IMG/VR virus record: IMGVR_UViG_3300027791_000007
Coordinates: 84,444-148,443 of that record
Source of the DNA: a virus
Reading direction: 5' to 3' (one strand)
Length of the DNA stretch: 64,000 nt
Under the pieces are notes generated by a model that worked only from the letters and a program-made list of their open reading frames with translations, did not search any database and was not told where the DNA came from. Shown in pieces: positions 25,327 to 34,553 of the stretch. The first letter of the stretch is position 1; each line of letters opens with the position of its first letter. A program made the position numbers and the translations under genes.

Positions 25327-26767
25327 GTAATTTTACCTTTTCTACTGTATAATTTAATTGTTCTGTCTTGTATATATTTAGTCTCTGTTGAAAATGTCTA
25401 TAAGTGAAATTCTGTCTGCTTAGATATGATATATCGTCTGCAATATCAAAGATTAAAACGGAATCTTTATTATCGCCCTTACGCAGCCCACGTCCAATTG
25501 ATTGGAGCACTCGTACCCTACTTTTACTTGGTGATGCGAACACGATGTTGTGAAGATTGCGAATATTGATGCCTGTAGAAAACGTACCATAAGAAGCAAT
25601 AATGATTGCGTTCTTTTCTTTTTCAACAATGCCTCGTATACTTTCTCTAGTTTTAGTTTCTGTATTACCATAAACAAAAAATACCTTCTTATCTCCATCC
25701 TTCATCATATCATAAAGAGGTTTACCGTGTTTCTCTACAAGTTGAAAAAGGATTAATGTGTTACCCTTTACAGTTTCGCCTAATGTTTTAATAAAATTAT
25801 TTCGTTTTGCATGTGAAACAATATAATTCATTTCTTCTTGATAATCGTATTTTTTAACTCGCTTACAATCTTCCTTATCATGTTTCAAGACAATACAGTT
25901 AATATTTAGTTGTGAAAGAGTTCCTTTATCAATTAATTCTTTAGTGGTAGTCACTTTATTAACAGTACCAAAAAGTCCTTCTAAAATTAATTGATGTGTT
26001 TCCATACCATCTAAAGTTCCAGTAAATCCAAATCTATATTTACATTCTGTAAGAAAAGTCATAATCTTAGTAAGACTTTTAGATTTAAACAAATGGGCCT
26101 CATCCCCTATCACACAACCAAATTGATTAAAGTAGGTTCTAGGCATCTTGTAAATTGACTGCCAAGTTGAAATAACTATAGGTAACTCTGTATCTTTATC
26201 GTGTCCAGAATATATCTTATGTAGTTTAGTTCTATCCATACCATAAGAAACAAAATCTCCATACATTTGTTCTACTAAAGATGTGGTTGGAACTATGATT
26301 AATATCTTCTTTTCTTGTAATAATTGATAATATCTAGTTAAGATATATATTATTAATGATTTGCCCGAAGCAGTAGGACTAACAAGAAAACACCTATTTT
26401 TTGATATAGCATGTTGGATAGCATCAAGTTGATAGTCTCGCATAACGATGGTCTTTGGTAGTATGGAGGTGGCAAATTTTCCCACATCCTCACGAATAAC
26501 ATTCCGTTCATTGTCGAATCCTTCCAATGTTAAATTAATTTGATTATTATCACAAAAGCGCTTGACATAGGCCACTAAGCCAGTATATAATGAACTTGTT
26601 CTTAGTTCATATAACCTTATCTTTCCATCCCATAACCTTCTTCTGTAATGTGGCATATACCTTGCGCCTGGTACGTCAAAGGTAAAAAAGTCTTTAAGGT
26701 TGTGTTCAACATCTTCATCAACTTCACTTACTTTCATAAACACTTCATTCTTTTTAATTAGTTTCAT
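25319..26767 (-). CDS. uvsW: UvsW RNA/DNA helicase
   Basis: 482 residues, superfamily 2. N-terminal UvsW domain followed by MRDYQLDAI (Q-motif-like, 109-117), Walker A SPTASGKS (130-137), DEAH (222-225), SAT-type FGFTGT, and the C-terminal QSIGRGLRKGD arginine finger motif. In T4 it unwinds R-loops and branched DNA and switches origin to recombination-dependent replication. Sits between UvsY/oxygenase and gp55. Confidence 0.95.
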   Translation of the reverse strand: MKLIKKNEVFMKVSEVDEDVEHNLKDFFTFDVPGARYMPHYRRRLWDGKIRLYELRTSSLYTGLVAYVKRFCDNNQINLTLEGFDNERNVIREDVGKFATSILPKTIVMRDYQLDAIQHAISKNRCFLVSPTASGKSLIIYILTRYYQLLQEKKILIIVPTTSLVEQMYGDFVSYGMDRTKLHKIYSGHDKDTELPIVISTWQSIYKMPRTYFNQFGCVIGDEAHLFKSKSLTKIMTFLTECKYRFGFTGTLDGMETHQLILEGLFGTVNKVTTTKELIDKGTLSQLNINCIVLKHDKEDCKRVKKYDYQEEMNYIVSHAKRNNFIKTLGETVKGNTLILFQLVEKHGKPLYDMMKDGDKKVFFVYGNTETKTRESIRGIVEKEKNAIIIASYGTFSTGINIRNLHNIVFASPSKSRVRVLQSIGRGLRKGDNKDSVLIFDIADDISYLSRQNFTYRHFQQRLNIYKTEQLNYTVEKVKLHE

Positions 26768-27306
26768 TTCATCTTAGGCCCTAATACCCAACCCACAAGA
26801 CTTCTTCTTATTCCGTTTGTAATTGGACGAACTCTGTGCCACTGGTCAGATTTAAAGAAGAGTGCTGTATCTGGTAATGAACGAAATGTTTCATATCTAT
26901 TTTCAACAGCAGGCGAGTATATTTCCAAATCAAACTCTCCACCCTCAAAAGTATCGTTTAAAAAAACAGAGAATGACATCTTTCTTACTCTACCATCTTT
27001 GTATGGTTTATCATGAACATCTTGATGCCAACCATATTCACCACCTATAGGATACTCTCCATATTGTAATGGTTCAATTGTATCTATATCAAATCCCCAA
27101 CCCACATCTTGATTAACTTTTTTAGCAATATGTAGAAAATGTTCTCGTATATCTGCATCTTCGATAAAAGAAACATAGGAGTCTCTTTGAGTTTTTCCAG
27201 TTTGGTTGTGAGTTTGAGCTGCTTTTACACCTCTAACTCTATCCATAGTCATTACTAATAAATATGATGGGATTTCTCTAGTTGTGTATGGCCATCCGTA
27301 AGACAT
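26764..27306 (-). CDS. 2OG-Fe(II) oxygenase, prolyl-hydroxylase type
   Basis: About 180 residues from the ATG at 27306 (TAATG overlap with uvsY stop); an ATG at 27324 is possible. The core is YGWHQDVHD (metal HxD), KMSFSVFLND, GGEFDLEIYSP, and LFFKSDQWHRVRPITNGIRRSLVGWVLGP (distal His, 2OG-binding Arg). The pattern is that of PKHD-type hydroxylases common in marine phages. Substrate unknown. Lies between uvsY and uvsW. Confidence 0.8.
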   Translation of the reverse strand: MSYGWPYTTREIPSYLLVMTMDRVRGVKAAQTHNQTGKTQRDSYVSFIEDADIREHFLHIAKKVNQDVGWGFDIDTIEPLQYGEYPIGGEYGWHQDVHDKPYKDGRVRKMSFSVFLNDTFEGGEFDLEIYSPAVENRYETFRSLPDTALFFKSDQWHRVRPITNGIRRSLVGWVLGPKMK

Positions 27307-27731
27307 TACATTCCATGCTCCCATTGTCTAAATGCAATAGCGTTTTTAATATCCCATCCTCTACCTTGGATTGATTTTAAAACACCATCAATATATTTGA
27401 CAATTGTTTCAAGGTACATAATCTTATGTTCCATCTTAATGATATCTTCATCGGATTCTATGTATATTGATAAGTCTGTTTTTAATACTTTTAAGTCAAA
27501 TGGTTTTGTTGCATAAATTTTTGCATCAGCTTTACCACCGTAATATTCCCATTTGTCTCTGTAAATAACTTTATACTCACCCTTTGATTTCCATAAGAGT
27601 AGTTCATATCTAGTTTTGTGATCTAGATATTTTGCATATAGTTCTTGGTTTTTGAGGGATTCGGTGTCTAACTTTTCATCATTTACTACCAAGTCACTTG
27701 CGACTTGAATCTTCAATTCATCTAGTGTCAT
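27306..27731 (-). CDS. uvsY: UvsY recombination mediator
   Basis: 141 residues that follow T4 UvsY in layout: an N-terminal D-LK-ELYAKYLDHKTRYELLLWK helical part, WEYYGGKAD, DLSIYIESDEDI and the C-terminal SIQGRGWDIKNAIAFRQWEHG. Loads UvsX onto gp32-covered ssDNA. A TATAAATA late box (27752-27759) and an AGGATAT ribosome site precede it. Confidence 0.93.
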   Translation of the reverse strand: MTLDELKIQVASDLVVNDEKLDTESLKNQELYAKYLDHKTRYELLLWKSKGEYKVIYRDKWEYYGGKADAKIYATKPFDLKVLKTDLSIYIESDEDIIKMEHKIMYLETIVKYIDGVLKSIQGRGWDIKNAIAFRQWEHGM

Positions 27732-27751
27732 AATATATCCTTTGTTAATAC

Positions 27752-27759
27752 TATTTATA
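27752..27759 (-). promoter_or_regulatory. T4-type late promoter before uvsY
   Basis: Exact TATAAATA on the minus strand, 21 bp before the uvsY ATG, overlapping the 3' end of the tube-like gene. Confidence 0.65.
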
Positions 27760-28336
27760 TCTTATTAATAGTATATATTTTGTATCTAAAACTTACGTCT
27801 GCTGTTAAATATTCCACATCTGTAGCACCTTGAGTAAATGATAGTGCTCCAACAGCTACTGGAAATATATCTTCAAATCTCACCTCTACGATTGGGTTAT
27901 TCTTATTTGACAAAATTGTTAATGTTGCATCAGAGTACATTGATTTATCAGCAACAGCACGTCCAACTTGATCAACTGATACATTACTTGGAGTAGATGG
28001 TGTCACAGAAGTACTATTTCTAAAAAATGCAAATTGGTCTCTTTGTTGTGGAAAACCAATACCAGTTAACCAACCGTGTATCTCTCTATAGTTATCTAAT
28101 TCTTCATCAACAATAAAAGTAATATCTAAATTACCATATGTTATATTTGTGCCTGGGATAGGAATATCTTTAAATGGTGTGGGTATGACTGCCTCACCTA
28201 AAGTCAAGTCTGGTATAGTTACTGCTGTAGTATTAAATTGCACCTTTGGAAGTTGCAAGATATTAAAAGCAAATTGTGTAGGACTTAGATAGTCCAAATT
28301 AGTTGGTTGTCTTGACAGTGGATTTGTTTCGGCCAT
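27755..28336 (-). CDS. Tail-tube-like (gp19-fold) protein
   Basis: 193 residues. The layout resembles gp19: F-x-x-x-I-L-LP, VTIPDLTLGEAVIPTPFKDIPIPGTNITYGNLDITFIVDEEL and a C-terminal ADVSFRYKIYTI strand, comparable to LPASTLGEIAVPFRGRTIYMAG...TWRYQHF in the gp19 gene at 34554. It is therefore probably a tube or tube-cap paralogue, perhaps a tail completion or baseplate-tube protein. Has its own TATAAATA promoter and follows a terminator after gp23. Confidence 0.6.
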   Translation of the reverse strand: MAETNPLSRQPTNLDYLSPTQFAFNILQLPKVQFNTTAVTIPDLTLGEAVIPTPFKDIPIPGTNITYGNLDITFIVDEELDNYREIHGWLTGIGFPQQRDQFAFFRNSTSVTPSTPSNVSVDQVGRAVADKSMYSDATLTILSNKNNPIVEVRFEDIFPVAVGALSFTQGATDVEYLTADVSFRYKIYTINKI

Positions 28337-28361
28337 TACAAACTCCTTACAGTTATATTTT

Positions 28362-28369
28362 TATTTATA
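28362..28369 (-). promoter_or_regulatory. T4-type late promoter before the tube-like gene
   Basis: Exact TATAAATA on the minus strand, 25 bp from the ATG at 28336, immediately behind the gp23 terminator. Confidence 0.75.
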
Positions 28370-28374
28370 ACGCT

Positions 28375-28399
28375 AAAAAAAGGGGGAGCGAACTCCCCC
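28375..28399 (-). terminator. Intrinsic terminator after gp23
   Basis: Stem GGGGGAG/CTCCCCC (28382-28388, 28393-28399) closing a UUCG tetraloop on the RNA, followed by a run of seven U. Textbook rho-independent terminator for the capsid message. Confidence 0.92.
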
Positions 28400-28420
28400 C
28401 TCTAATATTATTTTCAAATA

Positions 28421-29752
28421 TTACATTAAGTTTGAAACTTTAACTTTTCTGTAATACTGGTTAGTCGCAGAAGATACGGAAATCGCACCGTTAGCAGCAG
28501 CAGCAACCGTTCCAGTGTGGAATGGGTTAGCAGCAATACCGTAACGAGTTTTGAAACCAATCTTTGGTTGGAATGTATTTTCACCAACTGCACGAACCAT
28601 TTGTAGTGGAACGTAAGGGCAATAGAACATACCAGCGTCATAAGGTGATGTACCTTTATATCCAACAATGTAGTATTGTGAGGAAGATACGTTTGCAGAG
28701 TATGGGTCTACATAGACTTTAAATCTACCGTTCATAACACCAGCGAAAGTAGTTGATGTGTCATCTACGTTCAAGTTGTTATTTAGAGCAGGAGTATAGT
28801 CTAGAACACCAGCCATTTGAAGGGCAGATGCGACATCAGCGGAACAGATAATCATGTTACCTTTTCCTCTTCTTGTCTGTTGACCGATTGCGTTTGCATC
28901 TCTTTCAAGAGCGAACATCAAACCTTTAAACTTCTCAACACTCCAACGTCCGTTAGAATCTGTGTCTAAGTCAAAGATACCAGCGTTAGTTGTATTTGTT
29001 TGAGCACCTTTTACAGCAGAAACATAAATGTTTCTTACAACTTCTCTGTTGATTTCAGCAAGGATTTCAGCAGATAGGATGTTTGCAAGTTCTGTCTCAG
29101 CGTCTAAACCATGAATTGCTTTTAAGTCTTGTGCAAGTTCCATAGTGTATTCTGCTTTAAGAGCACGTGTTACAGCAGTAACAGTATGCTTCTCAATTGA
29201 GAACGCCATTTCAGCAAACTGATTTCCAGCAGCGTCACCTAATGCTTCTGCCTGTGCAGTTGTCATACCAGTTGCACTAGTATAAGTTCCAGCAGGACTG
29301 TCATTAAGAACAGATGGATTAGTTTCACTTGAACCAATATCTCCACCACCGACATCGCCAGCAGCATTTTGGTTTGAATGATCTGGTAGTGCTTCATCGA
29401 CAAGTGCTTCTGCACCGTCCATTGATGCAAATCTTGCTCTCATTGCAAAGATTAAACCAGTTGGCCCAGTCATAGGTTGCACACCACAAATGTCATATGC
29501 AATAAGATTAGGCATTGATCGTCTTACTAGGGAAATCAAGATCGGATCCCATGTGTCTAGAGAAGCGTTACCACCAACAAAGTTTGTTGGAGCGGCTTCT
29601 GTCATGAAGGCTTTATCTTCTTTTAAAGCTTTCTCTTGGTTCTCTAGGATAATTGTAGTAACGGCCCGTCTGTAACTATCCGAAATTTTTGGTAATTCTG
29701 GATGTTCTAGGACTGGCTGCCACTTTTCTTGTAAATGTTCTGTTTGAAACAT
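28421..29752 (-). CDS. 23: Major capsid protein gp23
   Basis: 443 residues. Characteristic N-terminal region and core: NASLDTWDPILISLVRRSMPNLIAYDICGVQPMTGPTGLIFAMRARF. A gp21-type cleavage site (pattern I/L/M-x-E) is plausible at FMTE-AAPTNF near residue 51-53, which would remove a scaffold-side propeptide. The protein forms the HK97-fold shell. Ends with a strong terminator. No exact TATAAATA lies directly in front; it probably reads from the gp22 and gp21 late promoters. Confidence 0.97.
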   Translation of the reverse strand: MFQTEHLQEKWQPVLEHPELPKISDSYRRAVTTIILENQEKALKEDKAFMTEAAPTNFVGGNASLDTWDPILISLVRRSMPNLIAYDICGVQPMTGPTGLIFAMRARFASMDGAEALVDEALPDHSNQNAAGDVGGGDIGSSETNPSVLNDSPAGTYTSATGMTTAQAEALGDAAGNQFAEMAFSIEKHTVTAVTRALKAEYTMELAQDLKAIHGLDAETELANILSAEILAEINREVVRNIYVSAVKGAQTNTTNAGIFDLDTDSNGRWSVEKFKGLMFALERDANAIGQQTRRGKGNMIICSADVASALQMAGVLDYTPALNNNLNVDDTSTTFAGVMNGRFKVYVDPYSANVSSSQYYIVGYKGTSPYDAGMFYCPYVPLQMVRAVGENTFQPKIGFKTRYGIAANPFHTGTVAAAANGAISVSSATNQYYRKVKVSNLM

Positions 29753-29784
29753 GTGTTCCTCCTTATTTAAACAATTTTACGTTA

Positions 29785-31083
29785 TTATTTCGTATTCGCA
29801 CTCTTGACACTTCTACCTATGGCAGACATGTAGACATTCATAGTATCAGTTGTGTCAATGTCCTTTACGGTGCCAGTTTCTACATCATCAAATGCGCCAA
29901 CCACCTCTTTAATGGTTCTTGGAAAGTAACTTTCTTTCAAAGTATCAATTTTCTCTCTAAATGATTCTTCGTCAGTGAAGTCAACTTCTCTAACCAGCGA
30001 TTGAAACTTTTCAATTTCAGTTTCAGCCAAATCAGTAACACTCTCTGATATGACCTTTTCCCTCACTAGTTTAGCATTCTGTTCTTTAGACTCGACTACC
30101 TTTTGGATAGTTTCGTCCAGTTTGCTTTCTAGTTTAGAAATCTTGTCTGATTGTGCCTCAAGTACATCGTACTTTTCGTCAGGCACGTCTACATAATGAT
30201 CTTCAAAGAGTTGTTTCAATCCAGAGATAAAGTCCTCAGCAATTTCACCTTTTAGTCCTCGTTCAATTGCAAGTGTATTCTCTTTCATCCATTCTTCGAC
30301 AACATAATTCAAGTAGTTGTCAACTTTTTCCGATAGGTCGTCTTTGGTTTCATTAATTTCAGAAGTAAGTTCGTTCTTATATTCTTCTTCAAGACGTTCT
30401 ACTTCTTCTCTTACCTTAGATTTAACTGCAGCTTCAAATACTGTTGCAGCTTTTTTCTTAAATTCATCTGTTAGTTCAGAATTTTCATCGTTCATAAGTG
30501 CATCGACATGTTCTTTAACATCTATGTCTGCAACTCTTTTCTCGATTTTTTCTGATTTTTCTTTAGAAGCTTCGTCCATGTCCATTTCGTCCATCTTATT
30601 GTACATGGCCATAAGTTTTTCCATCTTTGCCTTAGGCATAGATGCCATCGCATTAATCATCTTGTCTTTCATTTCCATTTTAGTCATTTCTGCGATTTCT
30701 TCTTCACCTTTTACGTTCTCATCGCCTGCAGCGAGAGACTTAGCAACTTTACCTTCTCCATCATTTGGTGTATCCATTTTATCTGCACCACCTTGTGATT
30801 TCTGTTGAGCGTCGCCTGAAACTTGTTTAGCTTTAGCAGCTGCTTTTTTACCAACATCTGCACCAGCAAGATTACTTGCTTTAACTGCATCTTTAGTTAC
30901 AGTTCCTTCTGGTTTTGCACCACCAACATCGTCTTTGCCAGTTGCACCATCAGTTGGAACAGATTCTTGTTTTTCTGCTTTCGCAGCGTTTTTCATAGGA
31001 GCATCGGCACCGTTGGCTTCTTCTAATTCACCAAGTACTTCAGCTTCCAATTCCTCAATGGTTTTGTCTAATTGATCAGCCAT
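29785..31083 (-). CDS. 22: Prohead core scaffold gp22
   Basis: 432 residues, longer than T4 gp22 (about 270). The C-terminal half carries the conserved block NYVVEEWMKENTLAIERGL...AEDFISGLKQLFEDHYVDVPDEKYDVLE. Residues about 20-140 are a low-complexity Ala/Gly/Lys/Asp region not in T4. The rest is coiled coil rich in Glu and Lys. Internal scaffold degraded by gp21. Own late promoter at 31126. Confidence 0.9.
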   Translation of the reverse strand: MADQLDKTIEELEAEVLGELEEANGADAPMKNAAKAEKQESVPTDGATGKDDVGGAKPEGTVTKDAVKASNLAGADVGKKAAAKAKQVSGDAQQKSQGGADKMDTPNDGEGKVAKSLAAGDENVKGEEEIAEMTKMEMKDKMINAMASMPKAKMEKLMAMYNKMDEMDMDEASKEKSEKIEKRVADIDVKEHVDALMNDENSELTDEFKKKAATVFEAAVKSKVREEVERLEEEYKNELTSEINETKDDLSEKVDNYLNYVVEEWMKENTLAIERGLKGEIAEDFISGLKQLFEDHYVDVPDEKYDVLEAQSDKISKLESKLDETIQKVVESKEQNAKLVREKVISESVTDLAETEIEKFQSLVREVDFTDEESFREKIDTLKESYFPRTIKEVVGAFDDVETGTVKDIDTTDTMNVYMSAIGRSVKSANTK

Positions 31084-31125
31084 GGGATTCTCTCCTTTTT
31101 ATTTAACTCTATGGTTATTAACTAT

Positions 31126-31133
31126 TATTTATA
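31126..31133 (-). promoter_or_regulatory. T4-type late promoter before gp22
   Basis: Exact TATAAATA on the minus strand, 42 bp before the gp22 ATG, just after the gp21 start region. Confidence 0.72.
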
Positions 31134-31135
31134 AA

Positions 31136-31780
31136 TTACAACATTTTGAGGAACTTAGCAAATTCTAATGCTTGATTTGCAGCTTTCCCCTTCTCAAGTC
31201 TTTGTTTCATCTCCACCAAATGTGGTTCAAGATAACTTCCATTATCCCACACCCACTCTTTTCCTTCCATGATACCTTCCACGAAAGCGGATGGAGCCGA
31301 TGGATCAGCAACGATATCAGCCGCAGTTGCGAGCATGAAATCTTTGTTTACATAGTTTGCACCACCTTTTGATACTAAACTACCCATACCTCTTGATGAA
31401 ACACCTAATGTAGCACCCTCATCCATAAGACTTTTTACAATCTTACCCATAGGGGTGTCCATTATTTTTGCCTCTCCGATAAAATTTTTACCTTCGGGCA
31501 CTAATGATGTTATCAAATGAGATGCTCTTTCGAGATTTACAGTCGGCCCTTCTGGGTGACCTAATTCTCCAAAAGCTCTCTTTTTCGCTATGAAGTTTTT
31601 ATTATACTTACCTACTTCATTAGTCAATACTTCCATAGGATAAACACGGCCATTTCGGTTCTTTATGTCCGCCTGCATGAAAACACCACGAATTTTATAG
31701 TTCTTCTTACCATCAGCAGCTTCTTCTGCGATAAAATGAACATCTTGGATATCTTCTGTAATTAATTTTACTAAGCGCAT
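31136..31780 (-). CDS. 21: Prohead maturation protease gp21
   Basis: 214 residues. Herpes-protease-like serine protease: GELGHPEG carries the catalytic His, and TLGVSSRGMGSL the catalytic Ser. NGRVYPMEVL is the conserved N-terminal strand. Cleaves gp22, gp23 and core proteins during head maturation. Late promoter at 31812. Confidence 0.94.
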   Translation of the reverse strand: MRLVKLITEDIQDVHFIAEEAADGKKNYKIRGVFMQADIKNRNGRVYPMEVLTNEVGKYNKNFIAKKRAFGELGHPEGPTVNLERASHLITSLVPEGKNFIGEAKIMDTPMGKIVKSLMDEGATLGVSSRGMGSLVSKGGANYVNKDFMLATAADIVADPSAPSAFVEGIMEGKEWVWDNGSYLEPHLVEMKQRLEKGKAANQALEFAKFLKML

Positions 31781-31811
31781 TTGTTTACCTTTTCCGAAAT
31801 CTTATTACTTT

Positions 31812-31819
31812 TATTTATA
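31812..31819 (-). promoter_or_regulatory. T4-type late promoter before gp21
   Basis: Exact TATAAATA on the minus strand, 31 bp before the gp21 ATG. Confidence 0.75.
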
Positions 31820-31842
31820 ATTATAAAATGTTCTATAATTAT

Positions 31843-32436
31843 TTAAATTCCAGTTTGTCCTAGAATGATTTCTTCTACATATATTTTGCTGTTAGAACCA
31901 GCAGTCTCGTTAATATGTGATATACTGTAACATGATCTTGCAGTAGCATCACCAGTAAATGTTGCAGTACTACTACCATCAACAGCACCAAGTGTGATTG
32001 TTGTAGAACCCACAGCAGATACATTAACATTTGTTAACAGTGTATTCCATGCAGCAACATCAGCATCCACTACAGATATTTGATCACCTACAGCAAAAGG
32101 ATGATTTACACCACCACCGCCTGGGGAGTTACCACCACCTTCTCCTCTTTGTGCAACTGTTAATACCACTGGATCAGCAGAAGTTGCAGACAAAATTTGA
32201 ATTGCGTTTGGTCTTTCTTCTGGTATCATAGTGATTACAGTACCCCCATCTATATAACTTCCGTTGGTTGCTGTAACTGTTGTACCCTCTTGTGTTATTT
32301 TGACAAAACCATTCTCTCCACCATGTTCCGAAATTCTGATAGCAGAACTTGGCCCTAATGGCCCCAGAACTAACGAAGCCGCGGCATTGTTGGCTTGAAC
32401 GATTTTACCAATGTGTCGTAACATTTTAAACGCCAT
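31843..32436 (-). CDS. Unrecognised beta-rich protein in the head gene cluster
   Basis: 197 residues, rich in Gly, Thr, Ser, Val and predicted mostly beta. A central glycine run (RGEGGGNSPGGGGVNHPF) separates two strand-rich halves. No T4 homologue recognised. Position between the gp68-like and gp21 genes and late timing suggest a virion or prohead protein such as a decoration or core component; this is inference from place and composition only. Confidence 0.5.
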   Translation of the reverse strand: MAFKMLRHIGKIVQANNAAASLVLGPLGPSSAIRISEHGGENGFVKITQEGTTVTATNGSYIDGGTVITMIPEERPNAIQILSATSADPVVLTVAQRGEGGGNSPGGGGVNHPFAVGDQISVVDADVAAWNTLLTNVNVSAVGSTTITLGAVDGSSTATFTGDATARSCYSISHINETAGSNSKIYVEEIILGQTGI

Positions 32437-32445
32437 TTTATTCTC

Positions 32446-32688
32446 CTATATGTCTAAAATCTCTCGTTCAAAGTACTTGATTAAATCTTTCTCTGGAACG
32501 CTATTTTTTTTCGCTACATTTTTAATTGTTTTTTCAAAAGTATTTAGGAAATCAGAAGGTTTGTCATCCATAACTTGAAAAATTCCGTCCACAGCTTTCT
32601 TCATCCTAGGCGACAATTTCTTGTACTCCTTAGATTTTTTGTGTTCGTCCTTTTCAAGAACTGTATTATACATACCTTCAAATATCAT
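32446..32688 (-). CDS. Small prohead-core protein, gp68-like by position
   Basis: 80 residues, charged and helical, with basic patches (KKSKEYKKLSPRMKKAVDGIF). In T4 the order is 20-67-68-21, and this gene lies second after gp20, so it is a positional candidate for gp68. Sequence alone does not prove it. Starts 1 bp from the preceding gene end. Confidence 0.45.
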   Translation of the reverse strand: MIFEGMYNTVLEKDEHKKSKEYKKLSPRMKKAVDGIFQVMDDKPSDFLNTFEKTIKNVAKKNSVPEKDLIKYFEREILDI

Positions 32689-32867
32689 TATTCTTCTGTC
32701 TCATCTGCATTTGGGAGTCCATCTCTAACAAAAGTCTTTGCAACTTCTTTTCTTTTTGCTTCAAGAGCATCCCCTACTTTGGTTTGAATAGCGGCCTTAA
32801 AAGCATCTTCTGCCTCAAGGTTATTCTTATTCACAACTGCATCAACAAACTCTTTACTTGTCGCCAT
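32688..32867 (-). CDS. Small prohead-core protein, gp67-like
   Basis: 59 residues from MATSKEFVDAVVNKN; longer in-frame starts would lie inside gp20. Repeated A-rich helix (AEDAFKAAIQTKVGDALEAKRKEVAKTFV) resembles the small prohead core proteins of marine T4-like phages and fits the gp67 place directly after gp20. Starts 14 bp inside the gp20 end. The C-terminus is acidic as in T4 gp67. Confidence 0.5.
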   Translation of the reverse strand: MATSKEFVDAVVNKNNLEAEDAFKAAIQTKVGDALEAKRKEVAKTFVRDGLPNADETEE

Positions 32868-34512
32868 TTTCATCTCCATTTGGTTTAGGTTTCGGTTTAT
32901 CTTTGGATTTATCATCCCCACCTTCTGGTGGCACCTCGCCTCTAAATTTCGCAACATCATCAGCAGGAAGAGCACCACCATCTACTTGTGGATATCTAGT
33001 AATACCATCTGTTGCAGTTGGAACATTAACTCCACCATCTTCAACATCCATACCAGCCTCTTTCTTAATTTGAAGTTGCATCTCATCTACTTCAGCATCA
33101 GTCATATTCAACACATTTCTCAATACATATTCTTTTGAAAAGAATGTGCCGATATAAGGTTCTATCGTTGATAAAGAGTTTAACCTACCCTCTAATAGTT
33201 CTGCTTTCTTTAGTTCTGCAAAATGTCCGTCTTGTAGAAAATCATATTGAATATGTTCTACCATTTTCGGCCAATCTTCTATACCAATTACTCCTTTTAA
33301 GAGTAGTTGTGTTTTTAGAAGATCTGTTAGTAGTGGTGTAAACCTCTTCCTCATTCTCTGAACAAACTTAGTAAATTTAAGTTCATCCCTTGTAATCTCT
33401 GTACTTCTACCTAAACTAAATCCTTCTTCTGCATTTAATCTAGCTTGTGGAACATTTAATGATTGATACAATTTCTTTTTAAAATATTCAATATCATCAA
33501 TCTCTCCAAGATTAGAACCGCCTGGTAATGTAGTAATTTCTGTTCCTCTACCACCTTCTCTTCGTGGCAACCAGAAATCTTCTAGCATTGACATGTGATT
33601 TCTATCATCTTTAATTTCACCAGTTTGAGCATCATATACCAGTTTGTTACGATATCTGTTCATAACATCTTTTAGGTATTGTTCTGCTTTAATTTTAGGT
33701 AAGTTACCCACATCAATATAGAATATACGTCTTTCAGGCGCCCTTGATATACGATAGATAACAAGTGCATCCTCAATCATTCTAAGTTGATTAACTGGTT
33801 TGATTGCTTTGTGTAAGTATGAAAGTACATGACCTTTGTTTTGGTCAATTAATCCAGATGGACAGTAAGCGATTGAATCTCCAGCGACTTTAATACCTTG
33901 ATTAGAACCACCTCCTACACCAATACCCTTTTCATTATACATGTAGTAATCTTCTACATCTGTAATGAGTTCCATTGATTGATGAGCGCCTTTGCCTTTA
34001 TCTTTTTTAATCTCTCTTACTTTTTTAATCTTTTTGGGATCAATGTATCGTAATTCTACAATACCTTGTCTGGGATTCTTTTTATCAATTACTTTATGAT
34101 AAAACAATCTTCCATCAACATACCAACGTCTGAATATGTCGTGACCTTTAGCTTCAAAGTCTAGTAGTTGTAAGACTTGTGAAAACTCTTCCCTAATTCT
34201 TCTTTTGATTTTGTCTGAATAACCAAGGTTATCAAGTGTGACTTGAATCGCTTGATCTCTTTCGTTAGAGACAATGGACTCGTTAACAATATCTTCAATC
34301 GCAGCATCGCACTCTGCCTGTTGGGCAATGTCTCGATATCTACGAATAAGGTCTTGTTCAGTCCGTTCTCTACCGTCTGTGTCTAAAATTTGAGCAAAAT
34401 GTCCACCACCAGCGACTTCAACAGTTCCGTCATCGGTTTTTGGTGGGGTAAATTTCTCTACCCCACCAGTATCTTTTATTTTCTCAAATTTAAATCCAAA
34501 TAGTTCCGCCAT
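32854..34512 (-). CDS. 20: Portal vertex protein gp20
   Basis: 552 residues. Conserved gp20 blocks include RYRDIAQQAECDAAIEDIVNE, LRMIEDALVIYRISRAPERRIFYIDVGNLP and WLPRREGGRGTEITTLPGGSNLGEIDDIEYF. Twelve copies form the portal through which gp16/gp17 package DNA. The C-terminus is a Pro/Gly/Lys/Asp tail. Confidence 0.97.
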   Translation of the reverse strand: MAELFGFKFEKIKDTGGVEKFTPPKTDDGTVEVAGGGHFAQILDTDGRERTEQDLIRRYRDIAQQAECDAAIEDIVNESIVSNERDQAIQVTLDNLGYSDKIKRRIREEFSQVLQLLDFEAKGHDIFRRWYVDGRLFYHKVIDKKNPRQGIVELRYIDPKKIKKVREIKKDKGKGAHQSMELITDVEDYYMYNEKGIGVGGGSNQGIKVAGDSIAYCPSGLIDQNKGHVLSYLHKAIKPVNQLRMIEDALVIYRISRAPERRIFYIDVGNLPKIKAEQYLKDVMNRYRNKLVYDAQTGEIKDDRNHMSMLEDFWLPRREGGRGTEITTLPGGSNLGEIDDIEYFKKKLYQSLNVPQARLNAEEGFSLGRSTEITRDELKFTKFVQRMRKRFTPLLTDLLKTQLLLKGVIGIEDWPKMVEHIQYDFLQDGHFAELKKAELLEGRLNSLSTIEPYIGTFFSKEYVLRNVLNMTDAEVDEMQLQIKKEAGMDVEDGGVNVPTATDGITRYPQVDGGALPADDVAKFRGEVPPEGGDDKSKDKPKPKPNGDENGDK

Positions 34513-34553
34513 TATATTACTCCAAATTTCCTACTACTATTTAGTAGGTTTCA

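Noticed and set aside
32868-32981. Longer frame of the gp67-like gene.
   Set aside because: It would lie inside gp20; MATSKEF at 32867 is the sensible start.
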